Source: Bretschneidera sinensis
Taxonomy: Eukaryota > Streptophyta > Magnoliopsida > Brassicales > Akaniaceae
Direction of reading: 5' to 3'
Assembly (NCBI GenBank): GCA_023935145.1
Contig: CM043699.1
Span: forward strand, 72,635,638-72,699,637
Length of the DNA: 64,000 nucleotides
The translations under genes were made by a program, and so were the position numbers. The notes beneath the pieces were generated by a model. The model made no database searches and was not told the DNA's origin. It was given only the letters and a program-made list of their open reading frames with translations. Every line of letters starts with the position of its first letter. The first letter of the stretch is position 1. Shown here one piece after another: positions 45,732-57,086 of the stretch.

Positions 45732-47139
45732 TCCTCCTTGTTAAGCTTTGTTCTTAACTTCTGTACTTGTTAGGTTTTGGATGTATTGACACTTGAGTTT
45801 AGGCTTAGTCATGGGTATCTTTTGAGTTTACTTTTGAGTAGATTATTTGAACCTAGGTAACGTATAATTAAGACCCATCCCTTTCATTTTTAAATAGACA
45901 AATTCATGTAGACAGTCATGGCTATCGGGCGCAAACCACGATGTGAATGTTCCGAAATAACCGTTAAGCTCCTTGATATAAAAGGCGTACATACTTCAAT
46001 TGCCTCTTCATTTTCTCTCTCATCATTTTAGTCTCTTCCTTCCTTGGGGAAAGAAAACACTGGGGAAAAAAGAAGCAGTGAAGATTAGGAGAAACCGAGT
46101 GAGTTAGGGTTTGAATCTCATTTGTGTTCGTTGTTTTGGGATTTTGAAGCAACAATCGAGCATCATTTCGAACTGGTAAATAGAAAGCCACCCTTTAAAT
46201 TCTGTTATACTGTTATTTGGTAAGTTAGTGCTTATGGGTTCATGGGTTTCTATCCTTTCTTCTTCTCCTCCACGTTTTTCACCATTTTTTCTTCTTTTCC
46301 TCACTATTTGCACAATTTTCTTTGTTGTTGAGAAATCAAACGTTTTGAGTTCGGTGAACAAAAATGGGTCTTGGTAAAAAAAAAAAAAGGTAGGTGTCTT
46401 CGTCTCATCTCTATCTCCTCCTTCTCTTTTTTGTAGTTTGGAAAATATTTTGGCTTTCTGAAAAGTTCTTCATACCGAATTTCGTAGCGTTTCTTTGTTT
46501 CATAATATAGTGTTTTAGTGTATTTGGCTTTCTGAATAGTTCTTCATTTTTTCCAAAAAAATATGGTATCATGGGTGCTGTTCATTGTGCAGTCTTCTCG
46601 TTATTTTATATGTATGTCAAAAAGTTTTTATTTATGCATCACTGATTCCTACATTCTCTACTTTCTGGAAAATTCTTTGGTTTTGCGTCATTGATTATAA
46701 CCTAAAATTATATGGGTTATTTTGTTAAGAAGATTGAAATTTTTTGAGAATGGGTTCTGTTCAACATTTTTTATTCTCTATGTTTTTTTAATCGTGGTAC
46801 TAACCCAATTTCTTATTCCTCTCCCTCATATTCCAGAGCAGATTGTTGGGTTAAAATTGGAGCATCTTGTGCTTATCGAATTGCGTTGTAATTGTTATGG
46901 TCTTTTCTAATTTGTTGTGTATAATATGACTAAATGGGTGAAACAGTGAGAGATATGTTATGCATCTACAGCATATCTTTGTTTGCATGACTGTCTAATG
47001 TTTAAAAACAAATTTGTATCATCTATGTTAAAAATGACACATAGTAGTGACTGTTTAGGGCTTAGTTTATGCACTTTCTGTTCTTCTGTGTTGTCACTGA
47101 TGCATGATTGCTTATTCATGTTTTACACCTAGTGGAGGA
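45732..47139. other. 5' region of a Mutator-like element or flank
   Basis: No protein motif. A TATA-like GATATAAAAGG at 45974-45984 is followed by a CT-rich leader-like stretch (46000-46140) on the plus strand. This could be the promoter and leader of the transposase gene at 47140. Long terminal inverted repeats of a MULE could not be recognised by eye. Confidence 0.4.
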
Positions 47140-47857
47140 TGACTTCTAAGAAGTTTGACATCATTGTCCACTTCGAAGATGACTTTGGCATAATAGGGGA
47201 TGTTTACCCTGACCATTATTTATTCTTGGCCTTAAATGATGACGTATTCCAACTAGTGTTCGCACACCAAGTTGTAGCACTGAGATAGTTATATCATGTG
47301 ATGTTCCTAACTGTCAGTTTGCTATGCCTTTGAAAAATGATATTGATGTGATGCATATGTTCAAAATATATTTTGATGAAATTAATGTGCATGTAAATGT
47401 AGAGTTTAAGGAGTCGACTCCTTTAGGTGTTATGTATCCTGATGAATTCTCGGGTGAGTCATAAATGGGTAAGAAAGAAACTTTTGATTTTGACAATGAC
47501 GATCATGATGACTATGAACATATATCTGAGACTGAAGTGTCAAGTGATGGGTACATAATTAGTGATGATAATGGTAGTACTTTTGATGATAGTGTGGGTG
47601 TGTGTGAGGAAGATGAAAGTGATGATTTGTTTGATTACTCCAGCGGAGAGGATTATGAAAGAGAGTTGTATGGGTTTAACATTGAGCATGTGTATGTCGA
47701 GAGGGGTAGAGGTTTGTGATGGGTGATGGAGACTGTGCACTTGAAGAAAGGATTACTTTTTAATGATGTTGATCATTTTAGGGCTGTTTTGAAGGAGTTT
47801 GTTATTCAAGAGGGATCTGAGATAGACTTAATACATAATGAAAGAGTAGGGTTAGAT
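47140..47857 (+). pseudogene. Mutator-like (MULE) transposase N-terminal part
   Basis: Starts MTSKKFDIIVHFEDDFG. A frameshift at about 47280 leads into one frame that runs to 47857 with two stops (near 47461 and 47718). That frame holds ISCDVPNCQFAMPLKND, a strongly acidic stretch (47470-47660, Asp/Ser/Glu-rich) and then LKKGLLFNDVDHFRAVLKEF followed by IQEGSEIDLIHNERV, the DNA-binding N-terminal domain of plant MuDR transposases. The catalytic DDE part is missing because a CACTA element starts at 47858. It may continue beyond the window. Confidence 0.75.
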
Positions 47858-47877
47858 AACTACAAGATAAAAGGTCA

Positions 47878-48160
47878 TTGCCGGTACTTTTTTTTGCATA
47901 TTTCGGTGCTTTGAAGTGCCACAATATGCATTACCAGTGCTTATTTCAAGCGCCGGATAAAGCGTCGGTATATGTGGTGTCGAAGTCCAAATACCGACGC
48001 TTAAAGAAAGCACCGCAATATGCATATTTTTTCGGCGCTTAAAAGGGCCGGTATATAGTGGCGCTTCTTAGAGCCGGTATATTTCGGCCCTTTTAAGTGC
48101 CGCTATATAAGTGACATATTATGCATATTGCGACACTTTTAAGCGCCGCTAAAAGTGCTT
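47878..48160. repeat. CACTA subterminal repeats
   Basis: More than ten GCGCC/GGCGC-cored units (for example TTCGGCGCTTAAAAGGGCC and AAGCGCCGCTAAAAG) in direct and inverted orientation, the presumed transposase-binding array. Confidence 0.85.
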
Positions 48161-48445
48161 TAATTGTGTTTTTACATTATTTTGGTTTAAACATCAACAC
48201 TAATACCCTTCAATAAATAAAATGTACCATCAAATCCATAAAATTTCAAATGTTCTTTAATATATAAAATGTACCATCAAATATCCATAAAAAATCCTTC
48301 ACTCAATACAAAAGTCATCTCATTTACCAAAAAAACAATCATAGTTAACATATAAAATTGATACAAAACAAAATAATGGAATGTAGTCTGGAAAATTATT
48401 TTACCATCACACTTGACATCAATTATGAGGTCCTCTATTAATCAA

Positions 48446-48986
48446 CTATTGTAGTAAAGACTTCAGCTCATTAACTTGGGATTGCATACTGTTCATTTGA
48501 TCATCATGCTTAGCTGTTATTTCTTGAATCTGATGCGCTTGCTGTTCAATCTGATGTGCATACTGTTCAATTTGATGCGCATGTTGTTGATTGTTTCTTC
48601 CATTTGTGCTCTTAGACTATTTATCTCTTCAGCATAAGCCCTATGGTATCCCATATCATTCCTCATTTGAGCTGAAAGTCCATACATGGCAGAGGGTGTA
48701 ACTCTAAACCCTTGACCTCAGACAAGACCAGAACGCTCTTCACCTATAAGCTCGGTGAAGATTTCATTTTGTATTGCAAAATTATTGCTAGCATCAGAGG
48801 ATTCTGAAGCTGCAACAAGTTCGGAAACACGAGCTTCAGTTGTCACCTACAATTACAAAACAATAAAGATTAAACTCCTCCGAATATTTAGTAGCTAATT
48901 GCAGTGAAATTTACATAAAACAAAGGTTTCTTATCATATTTTATAGAAAAACGAGCAGAATTTCCTCTATTTTTCCATAAAACCTC
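48446..48986 (-). pseudogene. C-terminal exons of a CACTA-encoded protein
   Basis: Two exons are readable. Exon 48915-48986 (EVLWKNRGNSARFSIKY) lies between an acceptor CGTAG and a donor GTAAAT. Exon 48446-48846 follows an acceptor TTGTAG and includes GFRVTPSAMYGLSAQMRND. One in-frame stop (near 48717) and a one-base shift occur, then HAHQIEQYAHQIEQQAHQIQ, a strict heptad-like repeat predicting a coiled coil, ending at TAG 48446-48448. This matches the Ptta/En/Spm-type plant transposase family C-terminus. Upstream exons are lost to the Athila-2 insertion. Confidence 0.7.
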
Positions 48987-49212
48987 CTACGAAAAAAAAA
49001 CAAATATACAATCCAAACAAAGTAGCCAATTCACAACTTAACAAGGAAACAACAAAAAAGAAACAGAGGATAAAACAAATTCATCTAAGAGAAAAGACTA
49101 TCTCTAACTTTCACAAAGATCTCTGTGATAATGGCCAGAATAATTCTTTTTAAAATAAATTGACAAAATAAACCATGTTTTTAAGACATTTTGCAAATCT
49201 AAATAAACCTGT

Positions 49213-50442
49213 TGATTATGCCCAAAACATACACGGTTGTTGCAGCATGGCTTTGGGGTGTCGATTCCACAGGGAAACAAGTTAACTACAAAAGAAGGTG
49301 TGAACCATAACACAAACGATAAAGATTTAAGTGAGTAGATATGAATTCTGGTAATGAAGTAATTGTGTAGAATAGATTGTAGAATATAATAAGAGGGTAA
49401 CAAGGATCCAGGAATCGTCCCTAGATTCGTTGCCCTACACCTAACTTGATTCAGTTATGTTTATCTCGGTTGCAAGTTTCGCATCCCAAACAGGCAACCG
49501 ACAAGTATTCAATGAGCACATACGATCTATCCTATAGGTTTATCAAGAAATGACAATATATCTTTGTCGACAATATTGCAGTAATGGACAAATCTAAAGG
49601 CTAGATTTACCGGACTCAATTATACCCAAACAATCTTGACATAAGAGAAGCATGACTAAATTTATATCAAGGAAAAAGATACAATCACCGGAATAGATAA
49701 GATCTATAATTAGATAAAGAAGTAAATCATAACAATGTTTGACAATAAATTCTTATTACAACTGAATCAAATAAGGGAAGATAGGAACAACTACACCTAA
49801 GGATTCATCCCTTCGCCTTGCTTGGAAGTTAGTTAGCCATGGTGTCCATGGCTAAACACTTTTGTGGATGAGAGCTACTGTCTTTAGTTTTCTGGGTTCT
49901 TCTTCACAACCAATGTCCTCTCTCTTAAGCCCTAAGTGTCTTATTTATAGTACAAGGGTCCAAAGGGTGTTCTTGGGTTTTAATCTAATGTTTAAAACCC
50001 TAATTAAAGTCTAACTCGGAGATACAATCCTATGTGCATGCTGTAGTGCTGCTTGAGGAGCACCGCGGTGCTAGGCATAATCTGGCTGGGCGAACTTTTG
50101 GGCACCGCGGTGCTGGCTATTTGTTCACATCATGGGAGTTTCTGGGCACCGCGGTTCTAACTGAGGAGCACCGCGGTGCTGGCTGTTTGCTGATTTCCTT
50201 CATGCTTTACCTCTCCGCAGCCACTCCTATGCTTCGTCGTGCATGGAACCTTGGTGCTTTTAAACAACGATCGCTTCTTCTTCTCTTTGGACTCGAAATA
50301 CCTAAAAATGCACTGGAATAAGTTAATGGTCCAATAATATGACTTCAGAGTTATTAACACATAAAAGTGCAATAAAGACCGAGAAGAATAATAAAATGCT
50401 AACAATTAAACATCATTGAGATGTATTTTATGGCTCTTATGA
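49213..50442 (-). repeat. Athila-2 3' LTR
   Basis: 1,230 bp. Plus text TGATTATGCC...GGCTCTTATGA; the terminal TCA has mutated to TGA. The minus-strand TATA box CTATAAATAAG lies at about 49941-49952. Three to four GCACCGCGGTGC palindromes lie upstream. Confidence 0.9.
50059..50180. repeat. AGCACCGCGGTGCT palindrome cluster, Athila-2 3' LTR
   Basis: Perfect palindromes at 50059-50072, 50102-50113 and 50167-50180, plus GGCACCGCGGTTC at about 50148. About 110-220 bp upstream of the TATA box on the minus strand. Confidence 0.9.
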
Positions 50443-50455
50443 CAACCTCCAACTA
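50443..50455 (-). other. Polypurine tract of Athila-2
   Basis: TAGTTGGAGGTTG on the minus strand. The intact family version, CAGTTGGGGGTTG, is at 60746-60758. Confidence 0.75.
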
Positions 50456-51146
50456 GCTTATTGCTAGTCCCTAGCAATTCAAGCGGAAATAAGAGATGAA
50501 ATCCATGGTGAGAATCGAAATAAAGTAAAGCAATATCAGTTTTAACTAAGAGTAATCCACATTTTGTTTCAAAAATTTCGCATAACACATAGCACATAAA
50601 ATCGTTTAAATTCACCCAAGTTCGAAAGTAATCCAAACATCAATCTTGAAATCGTTATTGACTCTTAACATCCAACTTACCACAATCCATTAATCCGTAC
50701 ACCCGGATGATTTTATGCATAGCATTCGTGAATATAAGTCTTGGCCTCTAAAAATATAAAAAATTGTGTGACATCAATCACATAAACAAGCTCCATAGGC
50801 TTATTTTTCAAATCACTCTCCACTATGGTAGAAAAAACCACACTACATTGGATCAATAGGTCTTTACTAAGCTTGTAACGTTAGACTAAGGTAAAGGTTA
50901 AGAAATAAGGATTCAACAAGTAAAAGAACTTAATCTCTTTGTTTTGAACATAACTCTTTAAGCACTGGATAACCTTACTTCAATACCCAACTCTTCCAAC
51001 CATTTTCCGAGCATTTCTTTCAACAAATCACCATTTTTTTTCTTTCTTCTTTTTTTGCCATAATTCACTTCTCTTTTTTTTTTTTTTTTTTTCGACAACC
51101 CTAACTTATCTCTTTTCATGTATTTAGGGGCTATGGTAGTAATATA

Positions 51147-51195
<49 letters not shown>

Positions 51196-52098
51196 TTCAT
51201 ATTTTCATCCTTACTCCTCTTGAGTGCTTCTCAACAAATGTGTATAACTAAGTTCTTTTAAAAGGAAGGCAAGGATAAAATATTTTAGGCTTATAAAGGT
51301 GAGTAAATGGGCTATTTAAAGAAACAAAGCTCAAATTCTTTTTCAAGAAAAAGGCTGAAATGGGTGACTAGTGATAAATATAGAAATGGTAAGTTTGGAA
51401 GGCTCAAACGGTTCAAAAATGGCCTATATCATATCCTAAGCAATGTGCATTCTAGGAATTCGTCTCAAGTGATTATCAAATAAGTTTTAGAGCTTGTCGA
51501 GACCGCAAAAGTATTCACAAAGCAATCACACATAAAACTTCTCTAAATGTTTAGACTAGTCATACAATCTTACCACAAACTAGAGTCTCTAACCAAATCA
51601 AGAGTGACACTTAAAGTATTTTCAAACCAAAGCAAAATTTAACTTTTCTAAATGCTGTATGTTATCTCAATTAAGCTTATATCATTGACATGTGGATTAC
51701 ATCCAAGGCAAACACAAATCATGTTTAAAACAAAAGATAAGGAAAGGTAACACCAAGCAATTTTAAAGAAATAGGTCTCCACCCCCAACTTAAAGTTTGC
51801 ATTGTCCTCAATGTTTAAAAGAAAGTGAAGAAAAACTCCCTTTGTAAGCACGAGTGCACATGTGCTGAAAAATGTGTACCACCAGGTGAATTGCATGCCA
51901 TTCTTCTTGCTGAAATTCCAATCTACAACATAGAAAAAAACAACAAAAAGAAAACAACTATGGTGTACCCTTAAGATTCCCACCATATGTTAGGTTAGCA
52001 CATAAAATGTAGAAAAATCACTAAAATGAGAAAAAGAAAATAACAAAAAATAGACTAAGGAAAAGGGAAAATAAGAGATAGAACCCAAAATTATTCCT
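50456..52098 (-). other. Athila-2 3' non-coding spacer
   Basis: Non-coding. Contains T-rich tracts and a (TA)n run at about 51142-51186. Aligns to 60759-62260 of the neighbouring internal region. No gene. Confidence 0.7.
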
Positions 52099-53217
52099 CT
52101 AAATCTCATCATCATCTGTATTCCCTTCACTCTCTACACCTTCCTCGGGAAGTGGATCAAAAGACGAACCTGGATAGGGTGGCACAGTAGGAAAATGACC
52201 TATATTACAACCAGTAGTGGAGGCAAGGTGTTGGTACATTTGACCAAAGGAGGAGTTGACCTCCGCTTTATAATCGGCTTACCGAGCCAAAAATTGGTCT
52301 TGACAATCTAACTTAGCAAGCAATAATTTTTGCTGACTCTCTATCCGCTCAAGTCGCTCGGCAACCGTGAAATGCCTAGAGGTGGGGGAATGAGCAGCAA
52401 ATACTGCCTCCTCTCCTGGAATTGGTGGCCTAGAGGTTTTAATCTGAGCTAGCAGGATATCATTAATTGGTCTTTTAGGTGGCTGAGTCTCCTCATCAGG
52501 GCTGTATTGGACTCTAGCTCGGATGCACAATTGGGTTATTAAAGAAGGAAAATATAATCCGAGCTTTTGTCTAATAATGTGTTTGATCGAATCATATATG
52601 ACTTGGCCTACATCGATAGTCATTCCCATCAAAAGTGCATAGATTAACATAGCTCGCTCAACAGTTAAGGCACTATAGTGTAAAGCAGGCATCATCCGCT
52701 AACATATAAAATATTGCCAAGCCCTAGCAGTGGTATTGAGAGAAGTACCGGGCAAAGTGACAAGGATATCTCTAGTCATTTTCCATGTAGTGCCTGGAAT
52801 ACAAAGGGTAGTGCAAATCTCTTCATAATTAATGGTGGACACATATGCACTGTATTCACTATGTTCAATGTCAGGTAAGTCATAGAAGCTATTAATGGTT
52901 GAATTGCTAAAAGAAACTATTTGCCCTCTTACTCTTACTTTACCATTCCTATGCTCAAGTGCATTTGCGTAAAATTCTCTAACCAAATTTGGGAGGGAGG
53001 GAGAGGGTGGTATTGTAAATGTACCGCAATTCCTATCTAGAATCATTCTAAATAAGGTCGGATTTCCCCTCTCGGTGATGTTGAATCCTCTTTCGAGAAT
53101 GGGTTATTAACTTTGCAACATACTAATATATCTCTCACTTGCCTCAAAACTCACAAATTTGGTGTCATCATACTCTTGTTGTGCTTTACCCCTAAGTCTC
53201 TTGGTCTTAGGTGCCAT
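52099..53217 (-). pseudogene. Accessory 3' ORF (aORF) of Athila-2
   Basis: One frame of about 372 codons. It starts MAPKTKRLRGK (basic, nuclear-localisation-like) at 53217, has a double TAA after about 36 codons, one stop at about 52697 and one at about 52279, and ends at 52099-52101. Motifs shared with the Athila-1 aORF: FVS.EA, ERGFNIT, REFYANALEH, KVRVRGQIVSF, EYSAY, ARAWQYF, GMTIDVGQVIYDSI and LGLYFPSLITQLC. The C-terminal part has a short coiled-coil-like stretch (ERLERIESQQKLL), PYPG and an acidic DDDEI tail. No signal peptide or membrane helix is visible. Function unknown. Confidence 0.75.
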
Positions 53218-53576
53218 TGAAATCAAATATATATATATATATATATAATATAGTAGACTTAAGGCAAAATGTAACCACTAAATGGCACAAATAAGCAATA
53301 AAATGGAAGAAAGTGGGCTTGCTTGATGTCTATGTTGGAGAGAAGAAAGACTACCTTCCTTTTGAAGTGTGCTTTGAGAAACCCCAAATCTCCTTGTAAC
53401 CAAGCTTTAGAGAGGGAAGGTAGCAAAAACAGCAAAATTAGTGAGCAATGATGGTAGAAACAAGAAAGTTTTGAATCCAAGTGAGTGGGTAAGTAAGGAT
53501 TTGTTGCAAAGTGGAGGGAGGAGGAAGTGTGATGCTGGTTTTGTGAAAGGAGAAATGAAGAAGGAGGCTGCAAAAT

Positions 53577-53590
53577 GGCTTTTATAGTGC
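53577..53590 (-). promoter_or_regulatory. Internal TATA box upstream of the Athila-2 aORF
   Basis: The minus strand reads GCACTATAAAAGCC, about 40 bp downstream of the internal palindrome cluster and about 360 bp upstream of the aORF start. A strong plant TATA match in the same relation to palindromes as in the LTR. Activity is inferred, not shown. Confidence 0.5.
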
Positions 53591-53627
53591 AGAATTAGGG
53601 TTAGCATTATGATGGGCTCGAGCTAGT

Positions 53628-53755
53628 GCTGTGCAGTGCGCTGCGGTGCGGGGCTGTGCGCACCGCGATGCTGGGCCTGGCATACTGTGTGCTGTGGTGC
53701 TGGCCTGTGCGCACCTCGGTGCTGGCCTTGGAGTGCTGGGCCTGGCCTGCAGAAG
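53628..53755. repeat. Internal GCACCGCGRTGC cluster between pol and aORF, Athila-2
   Basis: GC-rich island with GCGCACCGCGATGCTGG, GCGCACCTCGGTGCTGG and GCTGCGGTGCGG units, the same motif as this family's LTRs. Its base composition is unlike the AT-rich flanks. Confidence 0.75.
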
Positions 53756-53938
53756 AAAATTTTCATATTTGGGTTTTTGCTAAATGAAAGAGAAAAATAA
53801 AACAAAGTCAGCTAAAATAAAATAAAAATTAATCCTAAAAATTTAAATTAAACAAAAAACTATGAATGAAGATTGACTAAAAATTAATTAAAAACAGAAC
53901 GAACACATTATAAAAAAAAATGCACCTTTGGTGTGTGG

Positions 53939-55126
53939 TCAAGGTGAATAGACCGGATCCATAAGCGGAATGTCTTCCACTTCCGGATCTTGTCTATCGA
54001 TTAAGATCTTAAGTCGTTGACCATTTACTTTAAAGACTCGACCACCTCTAGTATCCTCAATTTCTACTGCAACATTTAAAAAAACATTTTTCACTATAAA
54101 AGGGCTGGTCCATCTTGACCGAAGTTTTCCAGGACGCTTATGAAGTCTAGAGTCATATAATAACACCCGATCATTGGGTTTAAATGTTTTCCTCAAAATG
54201 TTTTTATCATGGAATATTTTTATCTTAGCCTTATAGATTCTAGAATTTTCATAAGCATTGTTTTTTAACTCTTCTAACTTGGTCAACTGATATTTTCTAA
54301 GCTTACCCACTTCGCCCATATTAAAGTTAAAAGACTTGATGGCCCAATAAGCTCGATGCTCGAGCTCCACGGGTAAATGGCAAGGCTTTCCAAAAACAAG
54401 CCGATAAGGCGACATACCTAAAGGAGTTTTAAAGGCTGTACGGTAAGCCCAAAGCGCATTAGTTAGTCTCAACGACCAATCCTTGCGATCGAGGTTAACT
54501 GTTTTTTCTAAAAAAAATTTAATCTCCCTATTAGCAAGCTCTACTTGTCCACTAGTCTGAGGATGGTAAGCAGTCGAGATTTTATGTAATACCCCATATT
54601 TTTTCATCAAAGACTCAAAAGAACAGTTGCAAAAATGTGTACCTCGATGACTAATTATAGCACGTGGTGTGCCAAATTGAGATAACACATTTTCTTTAAC
54701 GAATTTAATCGCCGTTCTGTTATCATTGCTTCGATAAGCTGCTGCCTCTACCCACTTAGATACATAATCTATTGCCACGATGATATATTGGTATCCAAAG
54801 GAAGGAGGGAAGGGTCCCATGAAATCGATGCCCCAACAATCAAAGATTTCAATTACTAAAATAGGGTTTAGGGGCATCATATTTCGGCGAGACACAGCTC
54901 CTAACTTTTGACACCGTTCACATGAGCGACAATAAGTGTTTGCATCTTTAAACAATGCACGCCAATAAAATCCACACTGCAAAATTTTTGCAGCGGCTTT
55001 TTTCATTGAAACGTGGCCTCCACAAGCTTGGGAGTGACAAAATTCTAAGACACTCGCAATCTCTTCATTAGGGATGCAACGCCTTAGAATTTGGTCAGGG
55101 TAGTACTTGAAAAGATAGGGGTCATC
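53939..55126 (-). pseudogene. Integrase of Athila-2 pol
   Basis: The open part is 355 codons, preceded by the zinc-binding region after one TGA at 55126 (Trp expected in YWDDP). HSQACGGH and CRSCERC form the zinc site. [10 protein letters not shown] carries the first catalytic Asp. The second site reads [10 protein letters not shown], where IISD is the family norm, so the catalytic Asp is His. [11 protein letters not shown] carries the Glu. [30 protein letters not shown] and [10 protein letters not shown] complete the normal C-terminus. The substitution should abolish strand transfer. Confidence 0.9.
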
Positions 55127-56281
55127 TCAATAGAAATTACGTACCTTATATAAGAATTTCCTCTTTTCTTGAGCGCTCCAATCCATAGGTATCTCACCTG
55201 TAGCCAAATAATTTACGATGTGAGCAAACCATGGTAGAGAAGTAATGGATAATAATTGCTCATCGGGAAAATCTTCCTTGATTGGCATGTCATCACAGGT
55301 GTCCCCAAATGTAAGTCTTGAGAGGTGGTCAGCTACTACGTTCTCCACTCCTTTCTTGTCCTTAATGGTGATATCAAGTTCCTGCAAGAGAAGGATCCAT
55401 CGGATTAGTTGCGCTTTAACATCATTCTTTGTGAGAAGATACTTGAGGGCGGCATGATCTGTAAAAACAAGGATAGGTGACCCAATTAAATAAGCACAAA
55501 ATTTGTCTAAAGCAAATACTACAGCTAGCAATTCTTTTTCAGTTGTAGAGTAATTTATTTGAGCACTATTTAAAGTCTTTCTAGCATAGTAAATGACAAA
55601 AGGTTTTCCCTTTCTTCGCTGTCCAAGAACAGCACCTACAGCGTAGTCACTAGCATCACACATGATTTCAAAGGGCGAAGTCCAATCTGGTGACAGCATT
55701 ATAGGTGCGAAAGTAAGCTTTCTGATCAGCATTTGGAATGCTTCTTGACAAGCTTTTGTCAATTCAAAGGGAGTGTCTTTAACTAGGAGGGCACTTAGAG
55801 GTCTAGAGATGTTTGAAAAATTCTGTATGAACCTCCTATAAAAACCAACGTGAGCAAGAAAAGATCTCACATCCTTTATTGTCTTAGGGGTAGTTAATTT
55901 AGAGATTAATTCAATCTTAGATTGATCAACCTCTATTCCTTTCGAAGAGACAATATGCCTTAAGACAATACCGGATGGTACCATGAAATGGCATTTTTCC
56001 CAATTTAAAACCAATTCTTTTTCTTCACAGTGAATTAAAACTCTTTCTAAATTCATTAAGCATGCTTCAAATGAAGATCCAGAAACAGTTAGGTCATCCA
56101 AAAAAACCTCCATGCAACTTTCAACCATGTCACTAAAAATACTCATCATGTAGCGTTGAAAAGTAGTAGGGGTGTTACATAATCCAAATGGCATTCTATG
56201 AAAAGCATAGGTGCAAAAGGGACAAGTAAAAGTAGTCTTTTCTTGGTCTTCTAATACAATTTCTATTTGATAATAACCAGA
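55127..56281 (-). pseudogene. RT palm C-terminal half and RNase H of Athila-2 pol
   Basis: After the TAA at about 56281 the frame continues SGYYQIEI, then MPFGLCNTPTTFQRYM and the active site FLDDL (YxDD-type). FLAHVGFYRRFIQNF ends the RT. RNase H has [39 protein letters not shown] and VADHLSRL, so its acidic residues are all present. It ends at a TGA before the integrase. Confidence 0.9.
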
Positions 56282-56680
56282 TTAACCATCTAGAAAACAA
56301 TAAAAGGGATGACCAACTACACACTCAAGAATTTGATCAATAAAAGGGAGTGGGAAGTGGTCTTTCTGAGTGGCAGCATTTAATTTTCTATAATCAATGC
56401 ACATACGCCACCCGGTCACAAGTTTGGTAGGGACTAGCTCTCTTAGTTCATTCTTCACCACAGTGACTCCAGACTTTTTAGGGATGACTTGTGTAGGACT
56501 TACCCACTTACTATCAGCTATAGGATATATAATACTCGCGTCTAACAGTTCTTCATTTTTTACTACTTCTTTCATAGTAGGGTTAAGCCTACATTGAGGG
56601 TCTCTACGAGGACTAGTTCTTTCTTCCAAATTTATTTTACAGGAGCATATTAGGGGATTAATTCCCTTTAAATCAGCCAT
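56282..56680 (-). pseudogene. RT N-terminal half of Athila-2 pol
   Basis: 132 open codons: MADLKGINPLIC, LDASIIYPIADSKWVSP, VIPKKSGVTVVKNE, MCIDYRKLNAATQKDHFP and FPLPFIDQ. Ends FLDG then TAA where DGYSG is expected, a single-base nonsense change. Confidence 0.9.
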
Positions 56681-56741
56681 GCTCCATCCTAGGGTTGATT
56701 TGTGTGCATTTAAAGTTTAAATTAATTTTCTACCTTGGATC

Positions 56742-57053
56742 TCAGATAATAACAGGAAAGTTATCACTTAGACCGAGAAAGTCATGTTTTAGACCCTTAG
56801 GTAGCGGCTTCAATTTGACTTTAGGTGCTTCTATACTTGAGGGGACTTGTGTCCTGCTTCTTTTGGGTAGCTCATCAAATCTCGGTTGCCATGCCCGATT
56901 GCTATAATCCTGAGATTTGTCAAAAATAGCACAAATATTAATTATATCAGTTTTATCATCAAATAAATCAATCTCAGAATTAACAAGAAAATTCTTAAGA
57001 GGATCGTAATCATGGGCTAAGGAAACTCCCTCATTGATGAGTGACTCAATCAT
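56742..57053 (-). pseudogene. Protease-RT linker of Athila-2
   Basis: About 103 codons beginning MIESLINEGVSL, acidic and of low complexity (DKTDIINICAIF). It corresponds to the spacer before the RT in Athila-type pol. A frameshift near 56700 separates it from RT. The same segment (HQVYMINS) survives at about 62550 in the neighbouring deleted copy. Confidence 0.6.
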
Positions 57054-57086
57054 GTAAAGCTGGTGGTTTTCGTCCTCATCTTCGAG

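Larger units (their letters stand above)
47858..49212 (-). mobile_element. CACTA (En/Spm) transposon, 3' part
   Basis: The left end reads AACTACAAGATAAAAGG, one change from the CACTACAAG terminus, preceded by GAT as a possible 3-bp duplication. Subterminal units GCCGGTAT and GGCGCTT(AAAAG), in both orientations, fill 47878-48160, typical of CACTA ends. The C-terminus of a transposase-like protein is on the minus strand. The right side is cut at 49213 by an Athila-like LTR. Confidence 0.85.

Noticed and set aside
45732..47139. Possible host gene with TATA box and leader
   Set aside because: The TATA-like site and CT-rich leader exist, but the only downstream coding sequence is a Mutator-like transposase fragment.
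50059..50180. Regularly spaced palindromes resembling a CRISPR array
   Set aside because: Spacing is irregular, the copies lie in an LTR of a eukaryotic retrotransposon, and no cas gene is present.
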